Counted from the stretch's first letter, positions 24,501 to 32,427 are shown. The stretch: 34,444 bases of DNA from an uncultured Lachnospiraceae bacterium (GCA_910577105.1 CAJTMB010000030.1:1-34444), one strand, 5' to 3'. Translations and numbers: made by a program. Notes: generated by a model from the letters alone, not told the origin.

Positions 24501-24743
24501 CCGGGTTATTATCAGCTGGTGCTTATGGATGTGCAGATGCCGGTAATGAACGGTTATGAGGCGACAAGGGAAATCCGCAGCCTTGAAAACAAGGAACTGT
24601 CCTCCATCCCTATTATAGCGATGACGGCGAATGCGTTTGAAGAGGATAAGCGGGAAGCCATAAGGAGTGGCATGAACGGCCATATAGCGAAACCGATTGA
24701 GATTAAGAACCTGTTTGACATGCTTGATAAAGTGATGGAATAA
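21600..24743 (+). CDS. Hybrid sensor histidine kinase with PAS domains and two receivers
   Basis: This 1,047-residue protein is probably cytoplasmic, since no transmembrane helix is visible. Order: an N-terminal alpha/beta domain (1-130) resembling a degenerate receiver (VILAEL where the phospho-Asp would be); a PAS domain (about 135-245, NNIPNLIWYKDKDG); a second PAS (about 255-375); a poorly matched third sensory segment (about 380-515). The kinase core has H546 (SNMSHDIRTPMN), an N box (NLLSNSVKYT), DTGIGM and a G box (GTGLGMAI). Two receivers follow: one with Asp in YIIDWLLPDMNG, the last with Asp in LVLMDVQMPVMNGYE. There is no Hpt domain, so phosphate must pass to a separate protein. 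AGGAGG precedes ATG 21600. The convergent neighbour is a hemerythrin/CheX-like protein, hinting at oxygen or redox signalling (inference). Confidence 0.9.
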   Translation: MYQCHVRFYLIGQSCRVFELIKEVSPLANFSHDFSESDRFEEALAENANVILAELQDLDEKEKQIILDMGLKKEAEIILLAGDGRQVPWDADLSGIRDIWMMPMSDSEIAYRLAAWQQAYKVSKDSWQTAQYLDATINNIPNLIWYKDKDGIHEKVNDSFCKTVNKTKQQVEGRGHAYIWDVEHDDPACIESEREVMGKRKTFVSEEIIKTGDGMRTLTTYKSPLYDIDGSVMGTVGVAIDVTQERAYEQEIIQKNRTLETIFTTIDCGVMRHTVDGLHIRSINSAALKILGYDSQEELMSEGFDLVADSVVEEDKEKLRECIMTLQKEGDSVSVEYRVQHKDGEILHVMGNVKLLKEDGELIYQRFLLDCTAQKLQEKENERRHMELIQALSIDYSLVCFFEMKKGKGIILQNSGDNGEEFDSIFSGKISLKESMERYIQEFVYTDDREMIRQALSLDTLKSVLATKKMDYVNYRTFRDENIKYFQIKVVRAGTDNGNHGIVLGIRSVDKEIRNEMEQKSLLEDALLQAKRANKAKSVFLSNMSHDIRTPMNAIVGFTNLAVSHIDNREQVEEYLKKITTSGNHLLSLINDVLDMSHIESGKIHLEEKPCSLPDILHGLHNILQADIHAKQLDLHIDTVDVLDEDIYCDKLRLNQVLLNLLSNSVKYTGAGGTVSMRITEKGGAPEGYAHYEFSIRDTGIGMSEEFVQHIFEPFEREKNSTISGIQGTGLGMAITKNIVDMMNGSIEVKSELGVGTEFIVAFTFRLHTEAKELQDIPELKNCRALVVDDDFNTCDSVSYMLGQLGMRAEWTLSGKEAVLRTHQSVTRGDEYGVYIIDWLLPDMNGVEVARRIRKETGGTVPVVILTAYDWSDIEAEAKDAGVVAFCSKPLFLSELRSCLKSVIKSDGAEEERAENETAKLRSGRILLAEDLELNQEIAVAILEDAGFSTEVAANGQIAVDMLKNSEPGYYQLVLMDVQMPVMNGYEATREIRSLENKELSSIPIIAMTANAFEEDKREAIRSGMNGHIAKPIEIKNLFDMLDKVME

Positions 24744-24758
24744 TATGGATTGCCATAC

Positions 24759-24787
24759 AAAACGGCCAGACAATGTCTGACCGTTTT
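24759..24787. terminator. Bidirectional terminator
   Basis: AAAACGGCCAGACA / TGTCTGACCGTTTT forms a stem with one mismatch, followed by T-rich sequence on the plus strand and TTTT on the minus strand. It lies between the convergent stops of the hybrid kinase and the hemerythrin gene. Confidence 0.8.
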
Positions 24788-24794
24788 TGTTTGC

Positions 24795-25679
24795 TTATTT
24801 TTTTACACAGAAAGCAAAATATCCCTTTCCCTCGGTGCTGAATAACAGGCTATAAGGAGGGTATTCCTTATCAAATGTCCGAAGAAGCTGTTCAAATGTC
24901 AGCAGGTCGCTCTTTTCCAACTGGCAGTCTTTTGTGATGGGAAAGTGTTTTCCGACCCAATCCATGAATTGCTGGGAAAGAATCTTAATGGTGTATAGTA
25001 CGGTTTTGTCTGTTTTTTTGATTTGCCGGCCAAGCATACCGCCAAGCGTGTTGAGAACCATCCTTTCCTCATAAACCAGAAAGACCTGGAAACGTTTACC
25101 TTCCTGAGAAAGGTAAATCAAGCGGAAGCAGATAGTATTACCAGAAGAAAAATCCTCACCGCTGTAATGTTCGCTGACAATATGGGCATTTATTTTGAGC
25201 AGGTCGTGTAATACCTGTATAATTGCTTTTTCCAAGGATGCCATTTCATCCTCAGAGGGATGGTGGACCCATTTGTTGGTGGTTCGTCCCGTGATAGCAA
25301 AATCTTCAATCATGATGTGTCCGGTAAGCCAGCCTACACAAATTCCCAGAAAGTGACGTACGGATTCCACAGAATAATTTTGTTCCTCCAATTCCATTTC
25401 CAGGGCAGGAAGTGTCTTATCCCGCATGTTGTCATGGAGGATTTTATGCATATCATATCCGCTGTATTGTATGGACTGCATATAAGCTTCTTCTTCGGCA
25501 AAATGCTTTATGGTATAACTCTTAAAATATTTGACGCCTTCCCTGCAGGCGTGCTGCTGTTTTGCCTCATCCTCGTTGAGGGCAATCAGTTTTCCTACAA
25601 TTGAAAAAAGCCGTTGGTGTGCTTTGTCTATCACTCCCACGCCAAGATTAAAACGGTCATTCCATTTCACTTCGGTCAT
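24795..25679 (-). CDS. Bacteriohemerythrin fused to a CheX/CheC-like C-terminal domain
   Basis: This 294-residue protein has a hemerythrin domain at about 1-132, starting with the family hallmark VKWNDRFNLGVGVIDKAHQRLF. All di-iron ligands are visible: H21, H59, E63, H78, H82, H121 and D126. Such domains bind oxygen or sense it. The C-terminal 150 residues are not part of the hemerythrin fold; segments ICFRLIYLSQEGKRFQVFLV and LNTLGGMLGRQ recall CheX/CheC-type chemotaxis phosphatases, but this is a tentative match. The start at 25679 has GGAGG ten bases upstream; the frame is open further into the hairpin element without a ribosome site. A role in oxygen-dependent signalling or taxis is inferred. 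A weak promoter may lie around 25720-25760. Confidence 0.85.
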   Translation of the reverse strand: MTEVKWNDRFNLGVGVIDKAHQRLFSIVGKLIALNEDEAKQQHACREGVKYFKSYTIKHFAEEEAYMQSIQYSGYDMHKILHDNMRDKTLPALEMELEEQNYSVESVRHFLGICVGWLTGHIMIEDFAITGRTTNKWVHHPSEDEMASLEKAIIQVLHDLLKINAHIVSEHYSGEDFSSGNTICFRLIYLSQEGKRFQVFLVYEERMVLNTLGGMLGRQIKKTDKTVLYTIKILSQQFMDWVGKHFPITKDCQLEKSDLLTFEQLLRTFDKEYPPYSLLFSTEGKGYFAFCVKK

Positions 25680-25776
25680 CTTTGGATTTCCTCCCTGTAT
25701 GTAGTAATGATTCATACTGATTGATGTGAATAGTTTACCATATTTTTGAAAAGGAAACAACCATCCATTCTCCAAT

Positions 25777-25961
25777 AATTCCACAACAGTCATGCCGGCA
25801 GCCGGGGCGTGTATTTGATTCCATAAGGGGGCCTGTAAAAACACCGGTACTTAGAGGTTGTATTTTAACCTCTTATGTACCGCTGTGTTTTTACCGGAGT
25901 GGGAACGTCCCCCGTTGGAACAAATACACGCCCCGGCTGCCGGCATGACTGTTGTGGAATT
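25777..25961. repeat. Long palindromic hairpin element, copy B
   Basis: Arms of 41 bp (25777-25817 and 25921-25961) are perfect reverse complements around a 103-bp centre, the same centre length as copy A and about 85% identical by eye. Nested stems are GGGGG/CCCCC, GTAAAAACAC/GTGTTTTTAC, GGTAC/GTACC and AGGTT/AACCT. The inner 25 bp or so of each arm (CATGCCGGCAGCCGG...TATTTG) is shared with copy A, while the outer ~14 bp is unrelated in sequence yet still perfectly self-complementary. It lies in the divergent gap between the hemerythrin and carboxylesterase genes. Confidence 0.9.
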
Positions 25962-25987
25962 GCAAATACATTTCTATGTATTCCTGC

Positions 25988-26016
25988 TTTCCATTCTTTA
26001 TAATATTGGCTATAAT
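25988..26016 (+). promoter_or_regulatory. Possible promoter of the carboxylesterase gene
   Basis: A consensus TATAAT (26011-26016) has TTTCCA (25988-25993) 17 bp upstream, just after hairpin copy B and 31 bp before the start codon. Confidence 0.5.
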
Positions 26017-26047
26017 ATAAGGAGAAAAAACAGAAAGGATGTGGAGT

Positions 26048-27607
26048 ATGGCACATAATTTTATCTGTAATTCGGAAACGGCCATTGTTTCGACAACAAA
26101 AGGAAAGGTCAGGGGATATTGTTACGACGGCATTAGTATTTTTAAGGGGATTCCCTATGCAAAGGCAAAGCGGTTTCAGGCGCCTTGTCCGGTGGAGCCT
26201 TGGGAGGGCGTGCTGGATGCCACAAGCTATGGCTATGTGTGCCCGTTGCTTGAGATGGGGAAACCTGCGTGTGAACTTCTGGTGCCGCACCGGTACTGGG
26301 TCATGAATGAGGACTGCCAGAACCTGAATGTCTGGACGCCTGCATGTGACAGGGAAAAGAGACCGGTTATTGTGTGGCTGCACGGCGGCGGCTTTGAAGC
26401 AGGCTCGGCGATTGAGCAGATTGCCTATGAGGGGGAGAATATGTGCCGTATCGGGCAGGCGGTTGTGGTGTCCATCAACCACAGGCTGAATGTGTTGGGA
26501 TATTGTGATTTGTCAGACTTCGGTGAGGAATATCAAAATTCCGGTAATGCAGGAACGGAAGATATCATCGCTGCACTGAGGTGGATTCGGGAAAACATTG
26601 CCTTGTTTGGCGGAGACCCTGACAATGTAACCCTGATAGGACAGTCCGGCGGCGGAGCAAAGATTACGACTCTTATGCAGACGCCTGCGGCAGATGGTCT
26701 TTATGCAAGGGGAATCAACATGAGCGGTGTGGTGGAAGGCCTTTTGCCGGACTGTGAAGGCAGCGGCAAAGCGCTGGTACAGACTATGTTAAGCGAATTG
26801 CAGTTAAGCGGGGTTAAAGAACTGGAAACAGTGTCCTATGACAGACTGGCTAATGCCTATAAAAAGGTAAGGCCAATCCTTGCAAAAGAAGGGAAATACT
26901 GTGGCGGAGCTCCGCAAAAAAACAGTTTTTACCTCGGAAATCCCCTAAAATACGGTTTTAGAAAGGAAACTGCCAAAATACCTTTGATAGTCGGAAGCGT
27001 ATTTGGTGAGTTTGCCTCCTTTGTGGCGCCTCCATATGACAAGCGTGGGATGACTAAGGCGGAAGCTGAGAAAGTGCTGAAGGATGCGTTAGGAAATGAG
27101 GCGGTGGAACAGCTGCTGCCGCTGTATGAAGCAGCATACCCCGAAAGGCTTCCCGTGGATATTCTGACGCTGGATTATATTATCAGACATCCCATTCAAA
27201 AATTTGTGCGTATGCGGGCGAAAGTCAACCCGAAGACGTATTCCTATCTGTTCAATTATGAAATGCCGATAGACGGCGGGCGTACGCCATGGCATTGTGC
27301 GGATATTCCCTATGTGTTCCACAATGCGGAACTTGTCCCGATTACGCAGGAAGAAGGCATAACCGAGAAGCTTGAAAAACAGATTTTTGACAGTGTGATG
27401 GCATTTGCCCGCACAGGAAGCCCCGAAAATGAGTCTGTTCCTTTATGGCCTGCCTGCACGCCCGATGAAGAAAACACCATGGTCTTTGACAGACAGACAA
27501 GGCTTAGGACCAACCACGATGAAAATCTGGTGCCGCTTGTCGAAAAGTATATGAAAATTTATTTGGAAAAAGCAGGTATCAAAAGCATGGAAAATGTGCA
27601 GCATTGA
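26048..27607 (+). CDS. Type-B carboxylesterase (alpha/beta hydrolase)
   Basis: This 519-residue esterase of the carboxylesterase/cholinesterase family has no signal peptide, so it is probably cytoplasmic. It contains the entry motif GIPYAKAKRF, the oxyanion loop WLHGGGFEAGS and the nucleophile elbow LIGQSGGG with S200; the usual elbow is GESAG, so Gln and Gly replace Glu and Ala. The acid E321 lies in GSVFGEF and H416 in TPWHCADIPYVF. The catalytic triad is therefore complete. The natural ester is not predictable. AAAGGA eight bases before ATG 26048 supports this start; ATG 26039 is in frame. The following reductase gene begins 15 or 39 bp after its stop, so they may share a transcript. Confidence 0.9.
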   Translation: MAHNFICNSETAIVSTTKGKVRGYCYDGISIFKGIPYAKAKRFQAPCPVEPWEGVLDATSYGYVCPLLEMGKPACELLVPHRYWVMNEDCQNLNVWTPACDREKRPVIVWLHGGGFEAGSAIEQIAYEGENMCRIGQAVVVSINHRLNVLGYCDLSDFGEEYQNSGNAGTEDIIAALRWIRENIALFGGDPDNVTLIGQSGGGAKITTLMQTPAADGLYARGINMSGVVEGLLPDCEGSGKALVQTMLSELQLSGVKELETVSYDRLANAYKKVRPILAKEGKYCGGAPQKNSFYLGNPLKYGFRKETAKIPLIVGSVFGEFASFVAPPYDKRGMTKAEAEKVLKDALGNEAVEQLLPLYEAAYPERLPVDILTLDYIIRHPIQKFVRMRAKVNPKTYSYLFNYEMPIDGGRTPWHCADIPYVFHNAELVPITQEEGITEKLEKQIFDSVMAFARTGSPENESVPLWPACTPDEENTMVFDRQTRLRTNHDENLVPLVEKYMKIYLEKAGIKSMENVQH

Positions 27608-27646
27608 TTAGATGGATAAAAATTGGAAAGGCAGGCTTTGAAACGC

Positions 27647-29200
27647 ATGGAACAGTCTTATATAGAGCAATTCCGGGAAGATTTGCACGAGTTTTATGAG
27701 GTAACAGATAAATTTTATAAGAAAGAGATTTCGGTTGCAGAATATAAATCTTTTTCCGGTGCTTTTGGAAGCTACGCGCAAAGGGGCGGGGAGAGAAGTA
27801 TGCTCAGGCTCAGGCTTTCAGGAGGAGAAATCAACAAAGAAAACCTTAAGTTTATTGCGGACAGCATTCAGAAGTATCAGATTAATCTGGTACACTTAAC
27901 CACCTGCCAGACGGTGCAGCTGCATAACCTGACAAAAGAAACAGTCTGTGCCCTTGCCGGGGAAGCGTTTGAACACGGCATTATTACAAGGGGAGGCGGA
28001 GGGGACTACCCCAGGAATGTAATGTGTTCCCCCCTGTCGGGAGTTGCTGATGGGGAGGCATTTGATGTGCTTCCCTATGCAAAAGAAGCTGCCGATTATC
28101 TGCTGGGATTTATTGGGAAGGTTAAACTGCCCAGAAAGCTGAAGGTCTGTTTTTCCAATAATAAGGAAAATGAAACCCATGCTACTTTCCGGGACATGGG
28201 CTTTGTGGCAAATGAGAACCTGACGTTTGATGTATATATAGCAGGCGGGCTTGGAATTAAGCCCAAAATGGGTGTGCTCGCGGCAGAGGGGATAAAGCCT
28301 TCCAAGATTTTGTATTGCATAAAAACCATGGTGGAAATCTTTACGCAGTATGGCAACTATGAAAAGCGTTCCGCTTCCAGAACCAGGTTTTTGCAGGAAA
28401 CGCTTGGCGTGGAGGAACTGCAAAGGATTTTCAGGGAGAAACTGGCAGGAAATCTGGAAACGGAAAATCTGGATATTGCCGTAAATGCGTCTGAGATAGA
28501 TAAAAAAGGCGGCACTGTCAGACCGCCTGCAGGCCAAAGGCTGATAAAGCAGAAACAGGAGGGACTTTATGCAGTGTCCTATCATCCGGTAGGAGGCGTG
28601 CCGAATCCTGCCTTTTTTAAAGAATTATACGATGCCATACTGCCCATGGAACAAGTTAAGGTGCGTCTTGCCCCGGACCAGGGATTATATGTGATTAATT
28701 TGTCCGGTGCAGAGGCTGAAAAGATACTGGAAATAACAAAAGAGGATGGCGGAACGGCATTTGAACGTTCTACGGCCTGTATCGGAGCTGCGGTTTGCCA
28801 GGTAGGAATCGGTAATTCGCAGGCGCTTCTGGCATCCTGCATAAAGCGGGTAAAAGAAGCGAATCTGGCGGATGGTGTGCTTCCGCCTATCCACGTTTCC
28901 GGCTGCCCGTCTTCGTGTTCCGCCCACCAGACGGCGATAATCGGCCTGCGCGGCGGAAAAAAGCAGACGGCAGACGGACCCAAAGATGCATTTGCAATTT
29001 ATATAAATGGTAATGCTTGGATAGGTCAGGAGCGGTTTGGGGAAGAAATCGGTGTGATGACAGCGGAAAACATCCCGGAATTTTTTGTGGAACTGGGACG
29101 TGCCGTGGAAAAGGAAGGGCTTTGTTTTACGGAGTTTTTGGAAAGGTATCCGGAAAGAATCGCTGCCATATTTGAAACCGTGGAAAACGGAAAGGTCTGA
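27647..29200 (+). CDS. Siroheme nitrite/sulfite reductase-like protein
   Basis: This 517-residue protein has the duplicated ferredoxin-like plus siroheme/[4Fe-4S] architecture of assimilatory nitrite and sulfite reductases. The cluster and siroheme ligands are C378-x5-C384 and C420-x3-C424 (SGCPSSCSAHQ). Anion-site residues partly match: the Arg of PRNVMCSPLSG and the lysines of LPRKLKVCF are present. The Arg of the usual TTRQ motif is C87 (LTTCQTVQLH), which changes one of the four sulfite-contacting residues known from E. coli SiR. No flavoprotein subunit or cys/nir genes are adjacent, so the electron donor is probably ferredoxin. ATG 27647 follows GGCAGG at 11 bases; TTG 27623 is an alternative start. 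Whether it acts on sulfite, nitrite or something else is open. Confidence 0.85.
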   Translation: MEQSYIEQFREDLHEFYEVTDKFYKKEISVAEYKSFSGAFGSYAQRGGERSMLRLRLSGGEINKENLKFIADSIQKYQINLVHLTTCQTVQLHNLTKETVCALAGEAFEHGIITRGGGGDYPRNVMCSPLSGVADGEAFDVLPYAKEAADYLLGFIGKVKLPRKLKVCFSNNKENETHATFRDMGFVANENLTFDVYIAGGLGIKPKMGVLAAEGIKPSKILYCIKTMVEIFTQYGNYEKRSASRTRFLQETLGVEELQRIFREKLAGNLETENLDIAVNASEIDKKGGTVRPPAGQRLIKQKQEGLYAVSYHPVGGVPNPAFFKELYDAILPMEQVKVRLAPDQGLYVINLSGAEAEKILEITKEDGGTAFERSTACIGAAVCQVGIGNSQALLASCIKRVKEANLADGVLPPIHVSGCPSSCSAHQTAIIGLRGGKKQTADGPKDAFAIYINGNAWIGQERFGEEIGVMTAENIPEFFVELGRAVEKEGLCFTEFLERYPERIAAIFETVENGKV

Positions 29201-29228
29201 TAGCGTGGCGGAAAGGATACATGCGCAT

Positions 29229-31895
29229 ATGAAAAAGATAGTTATCGGCATACTGGCACATGTAGATGCCGGAAAGACGACATTGTCAGAGGCCATGCTC
29301 TATAAAAGCGGCAGAATCAGAAAAATGGGGCGAGTGGACAGTCGGGATGCCTTTCTTGACACGGAGGCAATGGAAAAGGAGAGAGGGATTACCATCTTTT
29401 CCAAGCAGGCGGTTTTTACTTACCGGGATATGGAAGTTTTTCTTCTTGATACGCCGGGGCATGTGGATTTTTCGGCGGAAATGGAGAGAACTTTGCAGGT
29501 GCTGGATTATGCCATACTGGTGGTGAGCGGAGCGGACGGAGTGCAGGCGCATACGTCGACATTATGGAGGCTGCTTGCCAGATATCATGTTCCTGTGTTT
29601 TTGTTTATCAACAAAATGGACCAGCCCGGCACGGACAAGGCAGTCCTGATACAGGATTTGCGGGAAAAGCTGGACGATTGCTGCATCGATTTTTCGGTAC
29701 AGGACAATGAGGAGCTTTATGAGAATATTGCTGTGAGTGAAGAGGCTGTGCTGGACCGGTTTCTAAAAACGGGAAAGGTGGATAAACAGAGTATTTGCAG
29801 GCTGATTAGGGAAAGAAAGGTTTTTCCCTGTTTTTTCGGCTCGGCGTTAAAAGGAACCGAAGTAGAACCGTTTATGCAGGGGCTTGCGGAATATACACAA
29901 GAAATGACTCCGAAAACATCTTTTGCAGCAAGGGTATTTAAGATTGCGCGTGACACACAGGGAAACCGGCTGACTTACTTAAAGGTTACGGGAGGCAGCC
30001 TTAAGGTGAAGGACACTGTGAGGGGAAACGGACAGGGGAAAGAAGCCGGGCAGAACGGTGTATGGGAGGAAAAGATTAATCAGATTCGGGTTTATTCCGG
30101 GGAAAAATACGAAACGGCAGACGAAGTCCGGGCAGGAAGTGTGTGCGCGGTGACAGGGCTTACCAGAACTTTTCCGGGAGAGGGTCTGGGAGAGGAAGAA
30201 GCGGGTGAACTGCCGATTCTGGAGCCGGTGTTATCGTACAGGGTAATTTTGCCTGAGGAAGTCGATGCTGCGGTTATGCTGCCAAAACTGCGGCAGTTGG
30301 AGGAGGAAGAGCCAAAGCTTCATGTTGTCTGGGATGCCGGGCTGGGGGAAATCCATTTGCGTATCATGGGTGAAGTACAGCTGGAAGTGATTCAGCGGCT
30401 TGTAAAGGACCGTTTTGGCATCCTGATAGAGTTTGGACAGGGCAGTATAGTATATAAGGAAACCATAACGGAAGCCGCCATCGGAGTGGGACATTTTGAA
30501 CCGTTACGCCATTACGCAGAGGCACAGCTTTTGCTGGAGCCGGGAGAGCCGGGAAGCGGCCTGGTGTTTGCTTCTTCCTGCAGTGAGGATGTGCTGGGCA
30601 GAAACTGGCAGCGGCTTGTGCTGACGCATCTGGAAGAAAAAGAACATAGGGGTGTGTTGACGGGCGCACCTGTTACCGATATGAAAATTACCTTGATTGC
30701 AGGACGTGCGCATTTGAAACATACGGAAGGCGGAGACTTCAGGCAGGCTGTTTACCGTGCCGTCAGGCAGGGGCTGATGGAGGCGCCATCTATTCTTTTG
30801 GAACCTTATTATAATTTTACGCTGGAAGTGCCGGAAAAAGGAATCGGGCGTGCCATGACGGACATTGAGAGGATGGGGGGCAGTGTCCGGCCGCCATCCA
30901 TGGAGGAAGGGCGTGCTGTGCTCACCGGATATGCTCCGGCAGCAGTTATGCGGGATTACCAGAAAGAAGTAACTGTCTACACGCAGGGACAGGGAAGGCT
31001 TTCCTGTACCCTGAAGGGGTATCTGCCATGCCATAATACGGAGGAGGTCCTGAATCAGTCCGGATATGATGCGGAGGCTGATGTTGAAAATCCTTCCGGC
31101 TCCGTGTTTTGCGCCCATGGAGCAGGCTATGTGGTGCCATGGGATGAAGTCAAGGCGCACATGCACACGCAGTTAAGGGAACTGCCAAAGGAGTTTGAGG
31201 CAATGTCCAAAGACGGGGAAGACGGGCTGCGTAGAGAACAGGGTATATATTCGGCAAAACCGGCAGGGGGCAGGAAAAAAAGCATGGAAGAACTGGATAT
31301 TGCGCTGGGGACAGAAGAAATAGACAGGATATTGGAAAAAACGTTTTATGCCAACAGGCGGGATGAAAATATCGGGCAAAAAGGGATATACCGGAAAAAG
31401 ACGACGAAAGCTTCTGTGCAGCCTTCTACGGTGCAGGGATACCATCCGATACAGAGAAAAGAGGAATATCTGCTGGTGGACGGCTATAATGTTATCTTTG
31501 CATGGGAAGATTTGAGGGAGCTTGCCGCAGTCAATATTGACAGTGCAAAAGGAAAGCTTCTGGATATTCTCTGCGACTATCAGGCCATGCGCGGGTGTAA
31601 GCTGATAGTGGTTTTTGACGCTTACCGTGTACAGGGACATGCCACAGAGATAACGGATTACCAAAATATTCATGTTGTACACACAAAGGAGGCGGAAACC
31701 GCCGACCGGTATATAGAAAAATTTGCTCATGAAAACGGAAAAAAATATCAGATAACGGTTGCCACTTCAGACGGACTGGAGCAAATCATTATCAGGGGAC
31801 AGGGCTGCTGCCTGCTATCCTCGAGGGAACTTTGGGAAGAGATTGAAAGGGAAAAAAAGAAACTGAGGGAAAACTATCTGGGGATTAAAAAGTAA
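29229..31895 (+). CDS. TetM/EF-G-like translational GTPase fused to a Rae1/YacP-like NYN ribonuclease domain
   Basis: This 888-residue protein begins with a complete translational GTPase of the ribosomal-protection (TetM/OtrA) group. G1 is AHVDAGKTT (10-18), G2 ERGIT, G3 DTPGH, G4 NKMD and G5 GSALKG. EF-G-like domains II, III (VLSYRVILPEE, LHVVWDAGLGEIHL), IV and V follow to about residue 690. After a Lys/Arg-rich linker, residues about 745-888 match the NYN/PIN-like YacP (Rae1) family: LLVDGYNVIFAW with D751, VVFDAY with D797, KEAETADRYIEK with D826, and TSDGLEQ with D848. Rae1 of Bacillus cuts mRNA in the ribosomal A site, so the fusion would deliver a nuclease to the ribosome (inference). 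ATG 29229 has AAAGGA ten bases upstream. Its 3' end overlaps the convergent gene by 11 bp. TetM itself is about 640 residues and lacks the extra domain. Confidence 0.88.
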   Translation: MKKIVIGILAHVDAGKTTLSEAMLYKSGRIRKMGRVDSRDAFLDTEAMEKERGITIFSKQAVFTYRDMEVFLLDTPGHVDFSAEMERTLQVLDYAILVVSGADGVQAHTSTLWRLLARYHVPVFLFINKMDQPGTDKAVLIQDLREKLDDCCIDFSVQDNEELYENIAVSEEAVLDRFLKTGKVDKQSICRLIRERKVFPCFFGSALKGTEVEPFMQGLAEYTQEMTPKTSFAARVFKIARDTQGNRLTYLKVTGGSLKVKDTVRGNGQGKEAGQNGVWEEKINQIRVYSGEKYETADEVRAGSVCAVTGLTRTFPGEGLGEEEAGELPILEPVLSYRVILPEEVDAAVMLPKLRQLEEEEPKLHVVWDAGLGEIHLRIMGEVQLEVIQRLVKDRFGILIEFGQGSIVYKETITEAAIGVGHFEPLRHYAEAQLLLEPGEPGSGLVFASSCSEDVLGRNWQRLVLTHLEEKEHRGVLTGAPVTDMKITLIAGRAHLKHTEGGDFRQAVYRAVRQGLMEAPSILLEPYYNFTLEVPEKGIGRAMTDIERMGGSVRPPSMEEGRAVLTGYAPAAVMRDYQKEVTVYTQGQGRLSCTLKGYLPCHNTEEVLNQSGYDAEADVENPSGSVFCAHGAGYVVPWDEVKAHMHTQLRELPKEFEAMSKDGEDGLRREQGIYSAKPAGGRKKSMEELDIALGTEEIDRILEKTFYANRRDENIGQKGIYRKKTTKASVQPSTVQGYHPIQRKEEYLLVDGYNVIFAWEDLRELAAVNIDSAKGKLLDILCDYQAMRGCKLIVVFDAYRVQGHATEITDYQNIHVVHTKEAETADRYIEKFAHENGKKYQITVATSDGLEQIIIRGQGCCLLSSRELWEEIEREKKKLRENYLGIKK

Positions 31896-32427
31896 TGCCG
31901 CGTCCTTTGTTTGGGAATATTAAAGAGGCAGCAATGTCTATGGCAGCGAGCAGCAGCAGGAATCCGATACAGTTATTTCGCATTCTGACAGAAAGTCTCT
32001 GCCAGTGTTTTAATAGGAAAGGAGCTGCAAAACAGACGTAGGCAGTGCCGGCCAGGGCGAAACCTATGACAGAGTACAGGCAGACATATCCTCCCAGATT
32101 TAGAAACTCTTCTGAATAGTCCCAGTACCGGAGGCCAAAAAGGGTGTTTAAAAGCCATCCCGTAAACAGTTCCACAACAGCGCCGATGAGAGCGGAATAG
32201 CAAAAACATCTTACGGGCTGCTGCCCTTTGCGGTGCAGGAAGAAATAAATCAGCACCGCTCCGGAACCGTAAACCGGAAGCCACGGACCGTAAAAGAATC
32301 CCCTGTTGCAAAACCCTTTGTCCGTTATAAAAAAAAGCAGGATTTCCCACAAAAATCCTGCAAAGGATGCAGTAAAAAAGAGAAACAGATAATTATTTAT
32401 TTTTGCCGCAGTATTTCGTGTGTTCAT
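31885..32427 (-). CDS. CmpB-family putative ABC transporter permease (DUF1113-like membrane protein)
   Basis: This 180-residue membrane protein has about five helices. The N-terminal FLFFTASFAGFLWEILLFF and the loop GFFYGPWLPVYGSGAVLIYFFL, followed by VELFTGWLLNTLFGLRYWDYS, are hallmarks of the family annotated as CmpB putative ABC permease. Despite that name, no ATPase partner is adjacent and function is unclear. The start at 32427 has no strong ribosome site. It overlaps the end of the convergent GTPase gene by 11 bp, so antisense transcription may run across both ends. Confidence 0.8.
   Translation of the reverse strand: MNTRNTAAKINNYLFLFFTASFAGFLWEILLFFITDKGFCNRGFFYGPWLPVYGSGAVLIYFFLHRKGQQPVRCFCYSALIGAVVELFTGWLLNTLFGLRYWDYSEEFLNLGGYVCLYSVIGFALAGTAYVCFAAPFLLKHWQRLSVRMRNNCIGFLLLLAAIDIAASLIFPNKGRGITF

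Noticed and set aside
25850..26482. Open frames within and beside hairpin copy B on both strands
   Set aside because: They read through the palindrome arms or lie antisense to the carboxylesterase, have no ribosome sites and no recognisable protein features.
26048..27607. Loss of the esterase catalytic site because the elbow is GQSGG rather than GESAG
   Set aside because: The Ser, Glu and His of the triad and the oxyanion glycines are all present; the elbow variant is compatible with activity.
29229..31895. Annotation as a tetracycline resistance gene (tetM/tetW)
   Set aside because: The GTPase half belongs to the same broad group, but the sequence is divergent from the tet proteins, 250 residues longer and fused to a nuclease domain; resistance cannot be claimed.
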